A DNA stretch of 64,000 bases from Syntrophothermus lipocalidus DSM 12680 (GCF_000092405.1 NC_014220.1:310001-374000), one strand, 5' to 3'. Shown: positions 9,540-18,804, counted from the stretch's first letter. Notes: generated from the sequence alone by a model not told the origin. Translations and numbers: made by a program.

Positions 9540-11210
9540 TTGAGTGAGTTAGGGGGATTTTTCTACCTGATTCAAGTTTTCTTCGGCATAGTTATTGGAT
9601 TGTATTTCTGGCATCTGTTGCGCAGGGAAAGGGGAACCAAGGCGGCCGTATTTCGAGACTCGGAAAAGGAACGGGAAAAACTTAGAAGGCTCCGTGGAAT
9701 ATCCTTGACCGAGCCCTTATCGAGTAAGACCCGTCCCAGCCGTTTCGAAGAAATAGTAGGGCAGGAAGAAGGGATCGAGGCTCTGAAAGCGGCTCTCTGC
9801 GGGCCCAATCCTCAGCACGTCATCATTTACGGCCCTCCGGGAGTCGGGAAAACCGCGGCTGCAAGGCTGGTCTTGGAGTACGCGAAAGCCGATCCCCTTT
9901 CTCCTTTCGGCGGTCAAGCACGGTTTGTGGAAATCGATGCTACCATCACCCGGTTTGACGAGCGAAATATAGCGGATCCTCTCATAGGTTCAGTTCATGA
10001 CCCGATCTATCAAGGGGCGGGGTCCCTCGGATTGGCAGGGATCCCGCAACCCAAGCCGGGCGCTGTCACCAAGGCTCACGGCGGCATTCTTTTTATCGAC
10101 GAGATTGGTGAATTGCACCCAACCCACCTGAACAAGCTCCTGAAGGTTTTGGAAGAGAGAAAAGTCTACTTGGAAAGCGCCTATTACAGTCAGGAGGACA
10201 AGAACATCCCGTCCTATATTCACGATATTTTTCAGAACGGGCTTCCCGCCGACTTCCGCTTGGTGGGAGCTACGACTAAGTCTCCGGAAGAACTTCCCGC
10301 TGCTCTCAGATCTCGTTGCATGGAAATATTCTTCCGGCCGCTCGAAAGGGACGAGATCCAGCTCATAGCCCGGAGGGCAGCGGAAAAGATCGGTTGTGCC
10401 ATCGACGAAGACGCTTTGGCCGAGGTTGCGCGTTACGCTACCAATGGCAGGGAGGCGGTGAACATTATCCAGTTGGCAGCGGGGATCGCAACCGTGAAAG
10501 GGGCCTCAAGGATAGATCGGGAAATACTCGCCAGAGTAGTTAATCACGGCAGATTCAACCCGCGCTATGAGGTCCGACCGAGCCCTACTCCCCGGGTAGG
10601 AGTGGTAAATGCTTTGGCTGTTCACGGCGCTAACCAGGGACGCTTGATCGAGGTTGAAGTCTGCGCGATGAAGGCCAGGCCAGGGCAAGGACGGTGGAAG
10701 GTGACCGGGGTGATAGAAGAAGAAGAGTTCGGCGATTCTGGCCATGCTTTTAGGCGCAAGAGTATGGCCAAAGGTGCGGTTGAGAACGTAATGACCGCTC
10801 TCCGCTGGGTATATGGGCTCAAGACTGGGGATTATGACATTCACATCAATTTCCCGGGTGGGATGGCTGTAGATGGACCATCAGCCGGGGTGGCTATGGC
10901 GGTTGCGGTCTTTTCAGCCCTAAAACAATGGCCAGTCAGGGCTTATGTCGCGATGACTGGGGAGATATCAGTGGCTGGGAATGTGAAACCGGTAGGCGGG
11001 GTAATTCCCAAGATTGAGGCGGCTCGCCGCGCAGGCGTTAAACAGGTTTTCATACCCCAGGAAAACTGGCTCGAGATTTTTGAACACTGGGAGGACATAG
11101 AGGTAGTCCCAGTGGAGAGCATTGCCCAGGTAATCGAGAACGCTGTCTTGGTTGATGTTTCGCGGGACTCTATTGTATCAGGATACCCACGTACTTTGGT
11201 TAACTGTTAA
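9540..11210 (+). CDS. lonB: ATP-dependent protease LonB (membrane-anchored Lon paralogue)
   Basis: The 556-aa product has an N-terminal membrane segment (FFYLIQVFFGIVIGLYFW), an AAA+ domain with Walker A GPPGVGKT (98-105) and Walker B ILFIDEIGELH, and a Lon-type S16 protease domain. The dyad is Ser448 (DGPSAGVAMA) and Lys491 (GGVIPKIEAA), at the usual 43-residue distance. It lacks the long N-terminal domain of LonA. In Bacillus, LonB is a forespore-associated protease next to lonA, so the arrangement hints at a spore-forming lineage. The start is TTG 9540 with SD gagggtga. Confidence 0.93.
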   Translation: MSELGGFFYLIQVFFGIVIGLYFWHLLRRERGTKAAVFRDSEKEREKLRRLRGISLTEPLSSKTRPSRFEEIVGQEEGIEALKAALCGPNPQHVIIYGPPGVGKTAAARLVLEYAKADPLSPFGGQARFVEIDATITRFDERNIADPLIGSVHDPIYQGAGSLGLAGIPQPKPGAVTKAHGGILFIDEIGELHPTHLNKLLKVLEERKVYLESAYYSQEDKNIPSYIHDIFQNGLPADFRLVGATTKSPEELPAALRSRCMEIFFRPLERDEIQLIARRAAEKIGCAIDEDALAEVARYATNGREAVNIIQLAAGIATVKGASRIDREILARVVNHGRFNPRYEVRPSPTPRVGVVNALAVHGANQGRLIEVEVCAMKARPGQGRWKVTGVIEEEEFGDSGHAFRRKSMAKGAVENVMTALRWVYGLKTGDYDIHINFPGGMAVDGPSAGVAMAVAVFSALKQWPVRAYVAMTGEISVAGNVKPVGGVIPKIEAARRAGVKQVFIPQENWLEIFEHWEDIEVVPVESIAQVIENAVLVDVSRDSIVSGYPRTLVNC

Positions 11211-11256
11211 GACTGAAAACATACTTTCACCGGCTCAACCGAGGGGCATTTTTGGC

Positions 11257-11293
11257 AAAAAGCCTTCATTTTTTACTCATTAAAAGGCTTTTT
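11257..11293 (+). terminator. Intrinsic terminator between lonB and lon
   Basis: AAAAAGCCTT ... AAGGCTTTTT forms a 10-bp stem with a 17-base loop. Both arms carry A/T runs, so it could act in both directions. Confidence 0.7.
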
Positions 11294-11474
11294 AAGCAGT
11301 TGACCCATAATTTTAAACATGACCGCTGGATAGGTTTCTGGTACAATAAAACAGCTAAAAATCTAATGAGACGGGTATTTTCCGGTTGTCCGGCGTTGAT
11401 GCCCTCTTACATTCGTTTTTTTCATATAGTAGAATATACTTGCGGTTTGGCCGTAATAGGAGGTGTAATTTGGG

Positions 11475-13871
11475 GTGTACGAGGGGAAGGAGTACTACTA
11501 TCGCGAAATCCCACTGCTGCCGCTAAGAGGTGTTTTGGTATTTCCCCACATGGTTATACATTTGGATGTAGGCCGGGAAAAATCCATCAACGCCATTGAG
11601 GAGGCTATGCTTGAGGACAAGAAGATTTTCTTGGCCACTCAGAAGGAAGCCCAGACCGATGATCCGGGGGAAGATGACATCTATCAGATAGGCACCATTG
11701 CTGAGATTAAGCAGATACTTAAGATGCCCGGAGGTACCATGCGGGTACTGGTGGAAGGGCTGAACAGGGCCGAGATTCAGGGATACATCTTTTTTGAGCC
11801 TTTTATTAAGGTTGGCATCAAAGAGTTCAAAGAGTACCCTGACAGAAAAGCCCCTGAGATAGAAGCTTTGATGAGGACTCTTATTTACCAGTTCGAGCAA
11901 TACGTTAAAATGAGCAAGAAGATACCGCCGGAGACTGTGGTCTCGGTGGTGGCCATCGAGGAACCGGGGAGGTTAGCCGACGTTGTCGCTTCTCACCTGT
12001 CTTTGCGGGTACATGAGAAACAGGCGATACTGGAATCACTTGATGTCAAGAAACGGCTGGAGATACTGTGTGAAATCTTGGCCAAAGAGATGGAAGTCTT
12101 GGAGCTCGAAAGAAAGATAAACATCCGGGTCAGGAAGCAGATGGAGAAGACCCAGAAAGAATACTACCTGCGCGAGCAGATGAAGGCCATCCAAAAAGAG
12201 CTGGGAGAAAAGGATGAAAGGGTAGCTGAAGGAGAGGAACTGAGGGAAAAGATAGCCCAGGCCAAGCTGCCGCCGGAAATCGAAGAGAAGGCCTTAAAAG
12301 AAGTAGAGCGGCTGGAAAAGATGCCTCCCATGGTAGCGGAAGCGGTGGTAGTACGTAACTACCTGGATTGGCTGCTTTCCATGCCGTGGTCGCAGGAAAC
12401 CAGAGACCGTTTGGATCTTGACGTTGCCCAGAAGATACTGGACGAGGACCACTATGGTTTGACCAAGCCCAAAGAACGGATACTCGAGTACCTGGCTATA
12501 AGGAAGCTGGCTCGAAAAATGAAGGGGCCCATTTTGTGTTTCATCGGGCCTCCGGGAGTGGGTAAGACCTCGCTCGGAAAGTCTATTGCCAGGGCCTTGG
12601 GGAGAAAGTTCGTGCGCATGTCTCTGGGCGGGATCAGGGATGAAGCGGAAATTAGAGGACACCGCCGCACCTATGTAGGTTCTTTGCCTGGGCGTATTAT
12701 CCAGGGAATGAAGCAGGCAGGAACTAAGAATCCTGTTTTCTTGCTGGACGAGGTGGACAAGATGAGCTCCGACTTTCGGGGAGATCCCGCTTCGGCTTTA
12801 TTGGAAGTGCTGGATCCTGAACAGAACCACATGTTCAGCGACCACTACCTGGAAGTGCCGTTTGACCTGTCCAAAGTGATGTTTATAACGACTGCCAATT
12901 CTCCCTACAGCATCCCGCGTCCTCTGTTGGACCGGATGGAGGTCATTTACATCTCCGGGTACACTGAAGAGGAGAAAACCAGGATCGCGCTGGACTATTT
13001 GGTCCCGAAACAGATCAAAGAACACGGACTGAAAAAGAAGAATATCGGCTTCTCTGAAGGCGCTATCCGCAAGATAATCAGGCAGTACACGCGGGAAGCC
13101 GGGGTGCGTAACTTGGAACGGGAGATTGCTACCATCTGCCGTAAGGTGGCTCGGGAAGTGGTGGCTGATAAAAACAAGTCGGTTAGGGTAACCAGCAATT
13201 CGGTACCGACTTTCCTGGGAGCAGAAAAATACCGGTACGGTACGGCAGAAAAAGAAAATCAAGTCGGGGTTGCTACCGGCATGGCCTGGACCGAGACCGG
13301 TGGTGACACCCTATCGGTGGAGGTCGCTTTGCTTCCCGGAACCGGTAAATTGACGATGACGGGACACCTGGGCGATATCATGAAAGAGTCGGCCCAGGCC
13401 AGCCTTTCCTATGTGAGGAGCAAAGCGGGGGAGCTGGGGATCACCGAGTCCGATTTTCACGAGAAATACGATGTGCATCTACACGTGCCAGAGGGGGCTA
13501 TCCCCAAAGACGGCCCATCCGCTGGTATTGCTTTGGCGACCGCCCTCGCTTCGGCTTTCTCCAAACGGCCGGTCCGGAGCGATGTAGCCATGACCGGAGA
13601 GATTACTTTAAGGGGAAGGGTTCTCCCTGTAGGCGGGATCAAGGAGAAAGTGCTGGCTGCTCACCGGGCGGGCATTACCACAGTCATTCTGCCTGCCGAA
13701 AATAAGAAGGACCTCGAAGAAGTACCCGCTAATGTCAAGAAAAAAATGGACTTCGTCCTGGTAGACCATATGGATCAGGTTTTGGAAAAGGCCCTGGTTA
13801 GAGGAATGCCTGAGGCTAAAGAAAGCCTGGGAGAAGTCATAGGACCTGTTGCCGAGCAAACCCTTCAATGA
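11475..13871 (+). CDS. lon: ATP-dependent protease La (Lon)
   Basis: Cytosolic AAA+ protease that degrades misfolded and regulatory proteins. The 798-aa product starts at GTG 11475, eight bases after the SD aggaggtg. The N-terminal LAN domain begins [18 protein letters not shown] coiled-coil follows around residues 200-260. Walker A GPPGVGKT is at 358-365 and Walker B at FLLDEVDKM. The protease dyad is Ser682 ([10 protein letters not shown]) and Lys725 ([11 protein letters not shown]). Its stop overlaps the ysxC start, so the two are translationally coupled. Confidence 0.98.
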   Translation: MYEGKEYYYREIPLLPLRGVLVFPHMVIHLDVGREKSINAIEEAMLEDKKIFLATQKEAQTDDPGEDDIYQIGTIAEIKQILKMPGGTMRVLVEGLNRAEIQGYIFFEPFIKVGIKEFKEYPDRKAPEIEALMRTLIYQFEQYVKMSKKIPPETVVSVVAIEEPGRLADVVASHLSLRVHEKQAILESLDVKKRLEILCEILAKEMEVLELERKINIRVRKQMEKTQKEYYLREQMKAIQKELGEKDERVAEGEELREKIAQAKLPPEIEEKALKEVERLEKMPPMVAEAVVVRNYLDWLLSMPWSQETRDRLDLDVAQKILDEDHYGLTKPKERILEYLAIRKLARKMKGPILCFIGPPGVGKTSLGKSIARALGRKFVRMSLGGIRDEAEIRGHRRTYVGSLPGRIIQGMKQAGTKNPVFLLDEVDKMSSDFRGDPASALLEVLDPEQNHMFSDHYLEVPFDLSKVMFITTANSPYSIPRPLLDRMEVIYISGYTEEEKTRIALDYLVPKQIKEHGLKKKNIGFSEGAIRKIIRQYTREAGVRNLEREIATICRKVAREVVADKNKSVRVTSNSVPTFLGAEKYRYGTAEKENQVGVATGMAWTETGGDTLSVEVALLPGTGKLTMTGHLGDIMKESAQASLSYVRSKAGELGITESDFHEKYDVHLHVPEGAIPKDGPSAGIALATALASAFSKRPVRSDVAMTGEITLRGRVLPVGGIKEKVLAAHRAGITTVILPAENKKDLEEVPANVKKKMDFVLVDHMDQVLEKALVRGMPEAKESLGEVIGPVAEQTLQ

Positions 13872-14464
13872 AGAACATGAGAGTGAAGAAAGCTGAATTC
13901 AAGGGCTCTTACGTAGATATAGAATCTTTGCCTGCATCGGGGCTGCCGGAAATAGCTTTGGCCGGAAGGTCTAATGTAGGCAAATCTTCTTTGATCAACT
14001 GCCTCGCCAACCGGCGGAACCTGGCTCTGACCAGCTCTACCCCTGGCAAGACCAGGACTATAAACTACTACCTTTTCGATGATGCCTGGTTTTTGGTGGA
14101 CCTGCCGGGCTACGGGTATGCCAAAGTCTCGCAGGCAGAGCGCAAGCGGTGGAGCCTTTTGATAGAAAAGTACCTCAAGGAGAGGCGCCAGCTGAAGGGC
14201 GTTGTTCAGGTCGTAGACATACGGCATCATCCAACTGAAACGGACAAACTCATGAGCGAGTGGCTAGGTTATCACCAGATTCCCCGCACAGTAGTAGCTA
14301 CCAAGGCCGACAAGATAGCCCGCGGAAAATGGAAAACGCAACTGGCGGCTATCCAGCGGGAGCTCCGTTTATCAGATCCACCGCTATGTTTTTCCAGCCT
14401 CACCGGTGAGGGAAGGGATGAGCTAGTACGGGCTATTGGTGAAATGGTAGGAATTAAGAATTAG
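13868..14464 (+). CDS. ysxC: Ribosome biogenesis GTP-binding protein YsxC/EngB
   Basis: Essential TrmE-Era-like GTPase for late 50S subunit assembly. The 198-aa product shows G1 GRSNVGKS (33-40), a G2 Thr-rich switch ([10 protein letters not shown]), G3 DLPGYG (78-83) and G4 TKAD (145-148). It overlaps the lon stop by four bases. The last codons and the stop (ATT AAG AAT TAG) are built from the first unit of an 8-bp tandem repeat that follows. Confidence 0.96.
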   Translation: MKNMRVKKAEFKGSYVDIESLPASGLPEIALAGRSNVGKSSLINCLANRRNLALTSSTPGKTRTINYYLFDDAWFLVDLPGYGYAKVSQAERKRWSLLIEKYLKERRQLKGVVQVVDIRHHPTETDKLMSEWLGYHQIPRTVVATKADKIARGKWKTQLAAIQRELRLSDPPLCFSSLTGEGRDELVRAIGEMVGIKN

Positions 14465-14536
14465 GAATTAAGAATTAAGAATTAAGAATTAAGAATTAAG
14501 AATTAAGAATTAAGAATTAAGAATTAAGAATTAAGA
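14451..14536 (+). repeat. 8-bp tandem repeat (ATTAAGAA)n at the 3' end of ysxC
   Basis: About 10.5 head-to-tail copies of the octamer ATTAAGAA fill 86 bp, with one variant copy (ttaggaat) that supplies the ysxC stop codon. The array is almost pure and therefore prone to slippage. The same octamer builds the hairpin upstream of mnmA at 48492-48565. Confidence 0.9.
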
Positions 14537-14639
14537 GTGCGCTCTTTAGTACGGTATGGTACTAAATAACAAAAATGGTTGCCAGGTGTTGAGAAGATGT
14601 GGTATTAATGTTAGTGTAAGATACCGTCGACAACTGAAT

Positions 14640-14963
14640 CATTGAGGTCTCGGGTGACCTGCCTGGTAGCAGGATCAGGCGGGTTAAAAGGGAACCAGGT
14701 GAGAATCCTGGACGGTCGCGCCACTGTGAGCGGGGAGCGACATTCCAAGTAGGCCACTGTCCGAACATGTAGCCGGTTGTGAGAAAACCGGGTGCGTGCC
14801 GGATGGGAAGGCGGGAATGGAGCGAAGATCCGCGAGTCAGGAGACCTGCCGGAGGCTGAGCATCTTCGTCCTTCCGCGCAAGAAGGGGAGTGCACGCGAA
14901 CTGTCCGAACGGGCATTTTACGGACAGCGGCCCCACTTTCTTTGACGGGAAGTGGGGTTTTTT
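14640..14963 (+). promoter_or_regulatory. Cobalamin riboswitch 1 with terminator
   Basis: The conserved B12-element core is clear: GGGAACCAGGTGAGAATCC (from about 14690), GCGCCACTGT, the GGATGGGAAGG segment and the B12 box GAGTCAGGAGACCTGCC (14834-14850). An expression platform follows with the hairpin CTGTCCG...CGGACAG (14901-14927). The terminator is CCCCACTTTC/GGGAAGTGGGG-T6 (14931-14963). AdoCbl or another cobalamin should switch off read-through. No gene follows for 600 bp; the first candidate target is the PsuG/corrinoid cluster at 15.57 kb, which also appears to have its own promoter. Confidence 0.95.
14931..14963 (+). terminator. Riboswitch-1 intrinsic terminator
   Basis: CCCCACTT...AAGTGGGG stem followed by six T. 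It closes the cobalamin riboswitch expression platform. Confidence 0.88.
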
Positions 14964-14997
14964 GATGTAACACTTGTCAGACGCGGCACTGTGACCT

Positions 14998-15242
14998 CAT
15001 TTGCGCCAAGGCAAATGTCGACTCCCTCGCCCCTGCGTGCGCCTGTCGGTTGGAAGAGGGGATTATAGAGAAAGGTATACTCCGGGCAAGATTGCCCGTT
15101 AGCCTGCAAAGTTGGGTACCTTCTCTGTGTCCCTTTGCCATGAGCGCTGGGCGACAATTCGGCACCGTACTGCCTGGAACCGATATTTTGTCGCCTGAAA
15201 GCAAGCTAAAATACCCTGACAGGCGCACAGCGGGATTTTTTT
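14998..15242 (+). ncRNA. Candidate structured non-coding RNA with its own terminator
   Basis: The hairpin CATTTGC-GCCAAG-GCAAATG (14998-15017) precedes a three-way fold. The closing stem is GTGCGCCTGTC (15037-15047) with GACAGGCGCAC (15218-15228). Arm A is built from AGAGAAAGGTA (15067-15077) with TACCTTCTCT (15117-15126), capped by CGGGCAA/TTGCCCG (15083-15098). Arm B is GGCGACAA (15150-15157) with TTGTCGCC (15188-15195), with an inner TTCGG/CCGA(A) helix. Seven T at 15236-15242 follow the closing stem. I do not recognise the RNA family. The nested perfect stems make chance unlikely. Confidence 0.55.
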
Positions 15243-15439
15243 ACCATAGCTGGACTTAGGGACTCAGGTCTAAAAGTGGCCAGTATCAGTTGAGAAGCAG
15301 AGCTCGTGCGTTTGCTCTTCCCGCATAGCCAAGGTGCTTCAGGTTATTTGTCCTCTGTCAGGGCTCTCCGTTCGGGCTGTTTTCCCTTCTGCCCATTTCA
15401 AAGTCCCATATAGTTAAAGCTACAAAAAAGACAAAGTGG

Positions 15440-15469
15440 TTGGCTGCGACGTTGATATTAGTTTATAAT
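15440..15469 (+). promoter_or_regulatory. Probable promoter of the PsuG/corrinoid cluster
   Basis: TTGGCT (15440-15445), 18 bp, TATAAT (15464-15469), about 100 bp upstream of the first gene. The -10 box is perfect and the -35 box fair. If used, the cluster is not solely dependent on read-through from riboswitch 1. Confidence 0.45.
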
Positions 15470-15567
15470 TCAGTAGTGGATACGTCCAATTAATTATATA
15501 GAACATAACAATAAGTTATGATAATTCCCGTTAGCTTAAGTACCCGAAAAGGTGGGGGTCGAGGGTG

Positions 15568-16452
15568 ATGGTTGAGAATAGGGCAGCCCAGAACCCCGGC
15601 ATACCGATAGTTATCGAAACCGCTTTGCTGGGGTGCGGTCTACCTTCTATCCCTAACGAAGTCATTGAGCAGGAGCTGGCTCGGCACCAGGGTTTAATCC
15701 TGGTCTGGGTGGAGCAAGGTCGTGTCGTTTGCGGCGGTGTTGAACAATTTTTGCACCATAGGCCCGCGGACGGGTGGAAGCGCTTGGACGGGAGGCGGGT
15801 AAAAGATGCTCTCGATAAGAAAAACAGCGGCTATCTCACGGTATCGGGCGTGATGAGCTTGTTTACATCCAGCCCTGTGATCGTGGTAACTGCCGGCATG
15901 GGAGGCATACGGGAAGGTATGGTTTCGCAGGACTTGATCTGCTTGTCCCGGACCGAGGCGTGTCTGATAGCGACAGCTCCCAAAGACAGTGTAGACCTTG
16001 AGGGTACGCTGGGATATTTACGAGCGCAAAAGGTTCGGACTGTGGGAGTTGGACAAGCTCTGTGCGATGGGTTCCTCTTTCGGTGCGGTCCGGTATCGTT
16101 GGACGGAAGCTGGGATGTGGGAGAGCCGCCTGCCCGTTCCTGGGGGAGCGGCTGGGTAATTTTCAATCCCCTGCCAGCCGAGCTGAGGCTGAAAGATGAC
16201 ATTGTGCTAGCCGAGGCTTTAGCGAGTGCCGGTCGAGCTTGTGCTAACGGCGAGGACTTTCATCCCGCATTTAACCGGGTCCTGGATGAAATGACCGCTG
16301 GGCAGGCTTCATATCTCCAGTTAGCGGCTCTGGTGAGGAACGTAGAATTGGCTCTGAAAATAGGGGGTGCGGATCCAGGAGAAGGGCGCTTATTTGCGGT
16401 TGATGAAGGGACACCGGAGACTACAGCGAGGAATGATTCTGAATGCCCGTAA
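15568..16452 (+). CDS. Divergent pseudouridine-5'-phosphate glycosidase (PsuG/IndA family)
   Basis: PsuG enzymes cleave the C-glycosidic bond of pseudouridine 5'-phosphate to uracil and ribose 5-phosphate. The roughly 294-aa product follows the family layout. Glu18 in IETALLGCG matches the general-acid Glu. VTAGMGGIREG matches the ATGGIGGVHRG block. Asp123 (SQDLI) sits at the metal-binding Asp, and Lys140 (TAPKDSVDL) at the Schiff-base Lys. FNPLP and the tail RVLDEMTAGQAS..LQLAALVRN match the C-terminal block. Flanking loops differ from typical PsuG, so the substrate may not be pseudouridine-P. The PfkB kinase and sugar importer downstream support a ribosyl substrate. Start ATG 15568; GTG 15565 is also possible. 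Confidence 0.78.
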   Translation: MVENRAAQNPGIPIVIETALLGCGLPSIPNEVIEQELARHQGLILVWVEQGRVVCGGVEQFLHHRPADGWKRLDGRRVKDALDKKNSGYLTVSGVMSLFTSSPVIVVTAGMGGIREGMVSQDLICLSRTEACLIATAPKDSVDLEGTLGYLRAQKVRTVGVGQALCDGFLFRCGPVSLDGSWDVGEPPARSWGSGWVIFNPLPAELRLKDDIVLAEALASAGRACANGEDFHPAFNRVLDEMTAGQASYLQLAALVRNVELALKIGGADPGEGRLFAVDEGTPETTARNDSECP

Positions 16453-17531
16453 AGTGCATTGTTATGGAAACCATAACACCCAGGGAGCGCATGGAAGCCC
16501 TGGCGGAAGGAAAAAAAGTGGACAGGATACCGGTTTGTCCTATCCTCGGAGAGTATCCTTCGGTGGTTGTGGGGGTACCAGTAGATCGCTACTTGCATTC
16601 GCCGGGGTTGATGGCCGAGGCCCAAGTTCGGGCTTTTGAAGTGTTTGGATACGATTCCGTAGGCGTGGGACCGGACTATTTAGGCATGGCTGAGGCTATG
16701 GGCTGCAGGCTTAGATACGCTCCTGACCAGCGTCCCCAGATGGCTACGGCTGTCGTCGAGGATGAAAGATCGCTGTCGCGGCTGAAGCCGGTTGAGGCGG
16801 AAAGGGACGGCCGGCTGCCTATGTACTTGGAAGCCCTGAAAACCATCAAAGATCGAGTCGGCGATCGGGTCAAAGTAGGAAGCGGCGTAGGAGGTCCTTT
16901 TACCTTGGCAGCCTGCTTGCGGGGGACAGAGGAGTTTCTGAAAGACCTTATAAGGAAGCCGGCGTTTGCCTACCAGATATTAGAAATAAGCACGCAAAGC
17001 ATCATGAACTATATGCAAGCCTGTTTTAGGCTGGGAGTATCTTGTAGTTTGGGAGAGCCGCTGGCATCGTGCAGCGTCATCAGCCCTCGTCATTTCCGCC
17101 AGTTCGCGAAACCCTACTTGTTGACCATCTGCGAGTGGCACAGGTCTTGTTTCGGGCGGTCTTTATCGCTCCACATCTGCGGAACGACCAAACCTATTTG
17201 GGAGGACGTAGCTGCACTCGGGGTCAGCCAGTTCAGCTTTGACGAAAAGGAGGATGTAGAAGAAGCCAAGCGTTTTATGGGGGCGCGGTTGGTCATAAAA
17301 GGTAACGTTCCGCCGGTTTCCGTTCTCGCCAGGGGATCGTACGAAGAAGTAATGGCAGCTGCGACCCAGTGTCTCAGCAAAGGTTTTGATTCTCCCAAGG
17401 GCTATGTTTTGAGCTCGGGATGCACGGTACCCCTGGAGACTCCGCCCGAGAATATTCACGCGTTAATCGAGGCTAGCCGGAGGTTTTCCATGGAGCAGGC
17501 GGATCTCGGGCCAGTTGTACCTTGCAAATAG
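16443..17531 (+). CDS. Uroporphyrinogen decarboxylase-fold methyltransferase (MtaA/CmuA-like)
   Basis: A 362-aa TIM-barrel protein of the UroD superfamily. The zinc-binding signature of the methyltransferase branch is present: His244 and Cys246 (SLHICGTT) and Cys327 (SSGCTVPLETP). True UroD lacks this H-x-C...C set, so methyl transfer to or from a corrinoid protein is the likely role. The start overlaps the PsuG-like gene end by 10 bp. A corrinoid protein in the same cluster is the natural partner. The methyl acceptor or donor is unknown; coenzyme M would be unexpected in this type of organism. Confidence 0.85.
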   Translation: MPVKCIVMETITPRERMEALAEGKKVDRIPVCPILGEYPSVVVGVPVDRYLHSPGLMAEAQVRAFEVFGYDSVGVGPDYLGMAEAMGCRLRYAPDQRPQMATAVVEDERSLSRLKPVEAERDGRLPMYLEALKTIKDRVGDRVKVGSGVGGPFTLAACLRGTEEFLKDLIRKPAFAYQILEISTQSIMNYMQACFRLGVSCSLGEPLASCSVISPRHFRQFAKPYLLTICEWHRSCFGRSLSLHICGTTKPIWEDVAALGVSQFSFDEKEDVEEAKRFMGARLVIKGNVPPVSVLARGSYEEVMAAATQCLSKGFDSPKGYVLSSGCTVPLETPPENIHALIEASRRFSMEQADLGPVVPCK

Positions 17532-17565
17532 CTCGCACATTAGAACAGTTCAGGGGAGTGGGTTT

Positions 17566-18711
17566 ATGGGTACAGGAGTGTTGGAATCTTTCGACTCGAT
17601 TCGAGATCGCAATCTCATGATACTGAAAGAAGCCAAGGAAAAAGGGGTAAAAGTTGTAGGCATATACTGTTCCTACGGACCTCGAGAGTTGGTGTTGGCA
17701 GCAGGGGCTATACCGGTAGGCCTTTGCGGGACCAGGCAGGAACCGATAGCCGCGGCAGAAACCAGACTCCCGGCCAATTTGTGTCCGCTCATCAAATCAT
17801 CATACGGGTTCGCCCTGAGCGACACCTGCCCTTACTTTCACTTTTCCGACCTAGTGATAGGCGAGACCACCTGTGACGGCAAGAAGAAAATGTTTGAACT
17901 CCTGCAGGAACTGAAGCCCGTCCACGTTATGCACCTGCCCCAGTTTCCGACCGGGGAATATGTTTTCGAGCTCTGGTACCGGGAAATGGTGCGACTGAAA
18001 GGCAAGTTGGAAGAGGTTTTGGACGTGGAAATAACAGATACAGCCCTGCGGGAGGCAATTCACGTAGTGAACGAGTGCAACCGGGCTCTTAAGAGGCTTT
18101 TTGATCTCAACCGCAGGAAGCCGCCTGTTATCTCGGGGACGGACTTGGTCAAGGTTGCCTGGCAGATAGGATTCCATTCTGACAGGTGGGAAAGGGTGCA
18201 CATGCTGGAACAGTTGGTATCAGAACTGGAAGAAGGGGAGTACGGGGAACTGAATGCCCCGAGAATACTGGTCACGGGCACCCCGATCGGCGTCGGCAGC
18301 GAAAAAGTGGTCAGCCTGGTCGAGGAATGCGGGGGAGCAGTTGTGGCTATGGAGAACTGCAGCGGGTACAAAACCGTGGGTTTGATAATCGACGAAGAGG
18401 ACACCCGAGACCCTCTAATGCTTTTGGCCGAAAAGTACCTCAGAATACCGTGTTCGGTAATGACCCCCAACCACGAGCGCATCCGGCTCATAAAGGACAT
18501 GGCTCGAGATTTCCAGGTGGACGGGGTGATCGATTTGACCTGGCAGGCATGTCACACCTATAACATCGAGGCTTACCAAGTTGCCCAGGCTGTGAAGGAA
18601 GATTTAGGTCTGCCGTACCTCCATCTCGAAACCGATTACTCGGAGTCAGACCGGGAATCGCTCCGGGTGAGGATTGATGCTTTCTTAGAAATCGTGGGAA
18701 ACAGGAAATGA
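17566..18711 (+). CDS. Double-cubane cluster protein-like (2-hydroxyacyl-CoA dehydratase D family, YjiM/HgdB-like)
   Basis: The 381-aa product, from ATG 17566 after the SD aggggag, belongs to the BcrC/BadD/HgdB superfamily. It has the YjiM/DCCP-type cysteine pattern: C35 (GIYCSYGPREL), C73 (NLCPLIKSSYGF), C88 (SDTCPYFHFSD) and C103 (ETTCDGKKKM), plus later Cys in MENCSGYKT and TWQACHTYN. Family members hold [4Fe-4S] or double-cubane [8Fe-9S] clusters and receive electrons from an ATP-driven activator. No activator ATPase (HgdC/YjiL type) is in the cluster. A low-potential electron-transfer role for the corrinoid system is an inference only. Confidence 0.82.
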   Translation: MGTGVLESFDSIRDRNLMILKEAKEKGVKVVGIYCSYGPRELVLAAGAIPVGLCGTRQEPIAAAETRLPANLCPLIKSSYGFALSDTCPYFHFSDLVIGETTCDGKKKMFELLQELKPVHVMHLPQFPTGEYVFELWYREMVRLKGKLEEVLDVEITDTALREAIHVVNECNRALKRLFDLNRRKPPVISGTDLVKVAWQIGFHSDRWERVHMLEQLVSELEEGEYGELNAPRILVTGTPIGVGSEKVVSLVEECGGAVVAMENCSGYKTVGLIIDEEDTRDPLMLLAEKYLRIPCSVMTPNHERIRLIKDMARDFQVDGVIDLTWQACHTYNIEAYQVAQAVKEDLGLPYLHLETDYSESDRESLRVRIDAFLEIVGNRK

Positions 18712-18804
18712 GGGTAAGGACAGCCCACAATGGCGGCTGTACAGACGGGCCGCCCGGCGACTCGAGGTCTCTAAAAGTAGAACTGAGAGCCGAACGAGGA
18801 GGGA

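Larger units (their letters stand above)
14964..15567 (+). other. 600-bp gene-free region: structured RNA and promoter of the PsuG/corrinoid cluster
   Basis: No convincing protein gene is present. The first part holds a candidate structured RNA (14998-15242). The last 130 bp hold a promoter-like pair at 15440-15469 and the SD of the first cluster gene. The stretch 15243-15435 shows nothing I recognise. Confidence 0.5.

Noticed and set aside
11300-11347. TTGACC and TACAAT upstream of lon as a promoter pair
   Set aside because: The boxes are 36 bp apart, far beyond normal spacing; other pairings in the region are weak.
14451-14536. Possible CRISPR array
   Set aside because: The 8-bp units are contiguous with no spacers and no cas genes are present; it is a simple tandem repeat.
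14562-15259. Several open frames across riboswitch 1 and the structured RNA
   Set aside because: They overlap strongly conserved RNA elements, lack SD sequences and have odd composition.
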